Assembly (NCBI GenBank): GCA_017648235.1
Contig: JAGCIZ010000320.1
Location: 1-6,608, forward strand
Length of the DNA stretch: 6,608 nucleotides
Origin: Paludibacteraceae bacterium
GTDB taxonomy: Bacteria; Bacteroidota; Bacteroidia; Bacteroidales; Paludibacteraceae
Direction: 5' to 3'
Position numbers and translations under genes: made by a program. The notes beneath the pieces were generated by a model. That model had not been told where the DNA came from. It saw only the letters and a list, made by a program, of their open reading frames with translations, and did no database searches. Each line of letters begins with the position of its first letter. Within the stretch, counting starts at the first letter, position 1. Below, piece by piece: positions 6,204 to 6,608 of the stretch.

Positions 6204-6608
6204 ATTCTACAATTTGCTTATTAAACATCTCTTGTTGATCCAACAAAAACTTCACTTTTATTGGAATAGTGTATACATAAGGTTTTAATTTTTCAGGAAA
6301 AGCAACATCGGAAAGCAAACGCGCAGCATCTTTCTCCGACACTAAAATAATTTTACATCTTTGAGTCATATTATTGAATCTCTGTTCAATACGACGAATA
6401 TCTCTTTTTGAAAAGCGATGATGATCTTTGAACTTTATCTTTTCAAAGTAACCAATTTTTTCCTCAACATAACGGTATAAGTCATTTGCCGAAACAATAC
6501 CTGTAACAATAAGTATTCCCGCCTTTTGCTCTTGTAAATGAGCAATGTTCCACACATTTTTAACCGAAGGAAAAACTGGATATATTTCCTTGTATTCAAA
6601 CGTCGAAA
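6166..6608 (-). CDS. lpxK: Tetraacyldisaccharide 4'-kinase, C-terminal part
   Basis: LpxK phosphorylates the 4' position of the lipid A disaccharide at the inner face of the inner membrane, making lipid IVA. Only the last 146 residues lie in the window. The frame stays open to position 6608, so the gene continues outside and the P-loop half is missing. A GTG at 6555 is internal and should not be taken as the start. Support comes from the order of C-terminal family blocks: GILIVTGI, then DHHRFSKRDI with the conserved histidine region, then ILVSEKDAARL, then YTIPIKVKFL, and the end NKQIVEYVRENKRNGRFS. That ending closely resembles LpxK of Bacteroides as I recall it. The last 38 bp overlap punA in another frame, suggesting coupled translation. 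The gene implies an outer membrane with lipid A. Confidence 0.92.
   Translation of the reverse strand, partial: STFEYKEIYPVFPSVKNVWNIAHLQEQKAGILIVTGIVSANDLYRYVEEKIGYFEKIKFKDHHRFSKRDIRRIEQRFNNMTQRCKIILVSEKDAARLLSDVAFPEKLKPYVYTIPIKVKFLLDQQEMFNKQIVEYVRENKRNGRFS

Noticed and set aside
6166..6555. GTG at 6555 as the start of a short 129-residue protein
   Set aside because: The frame stays open to the window edge and family-like sequence continues upstream, so the GTG is an internal codon of lpxK.

Overview
The window is AT-rich and looks like the chromosome of a member of the Bacteroidota, probably Bacteroidales. Three things point there. Promoter-like TAnnTTTG boxes replace the usual -10 element, and tightly packed genes mostly lack a Shine-Dalgarno sequence. 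HisC, PunA and LpxK carry wording I recognise from Bacteroidales homologues. All recognisable genes lie on the minus strand, so the order of transcription runs from high to low coordinates.

The right part (6608 to 3744) is a compact gene string. It starts with the 3' part of lpxK (lipid A 4'-kinase, cut by the window edge) and punA (purine nucleoside phosphorylase), which overlaps lpxK by 38 bp. Then come a four-helix membrane protein with a LytTR DNA-binding domain and a NodB-like polysaccharide deacetylase-family protein. Spacings of -38, +2 and +10 bp suggest one transcription unit. It combines a lipid A step and nucleoside salvage with a regulator plus a possible surface-glycan enzyme.

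A 128-bp gap (3616-3743) holds a perfect 16-bp inverted repeat and a good Bacteroidota -7 box. It separates this string from the histidine genes hisG, hisD and hisC (3615 to 449). hisG and hisD abut, and hisD and hisC are 8 bp apart. They supply the first step (ATP phosphoribosyltransferase), the last two oxidations (histidinol dehydrogenase) and the transamination (histidinol-phosphate aminotransferase). The operon closes with a strong intrinsic terminator at 388-423, so hisB, hisH, hisA, hisF and hisI must be elsewhere or absent.

The left end (1-387) has no complete, confidently coding gene and is the most unusual part. It contains a minus-strand promoter box followed by about 75 nt that fold into a nested hairpin ending in eight U residues, which suggests a small RNA or an attenuating leader. 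Just beyond lies a 51-codon open frame that looks coding but has no good start. A second, near-identical minus-strand promoter box leads into another structured stretch running off the window edge.
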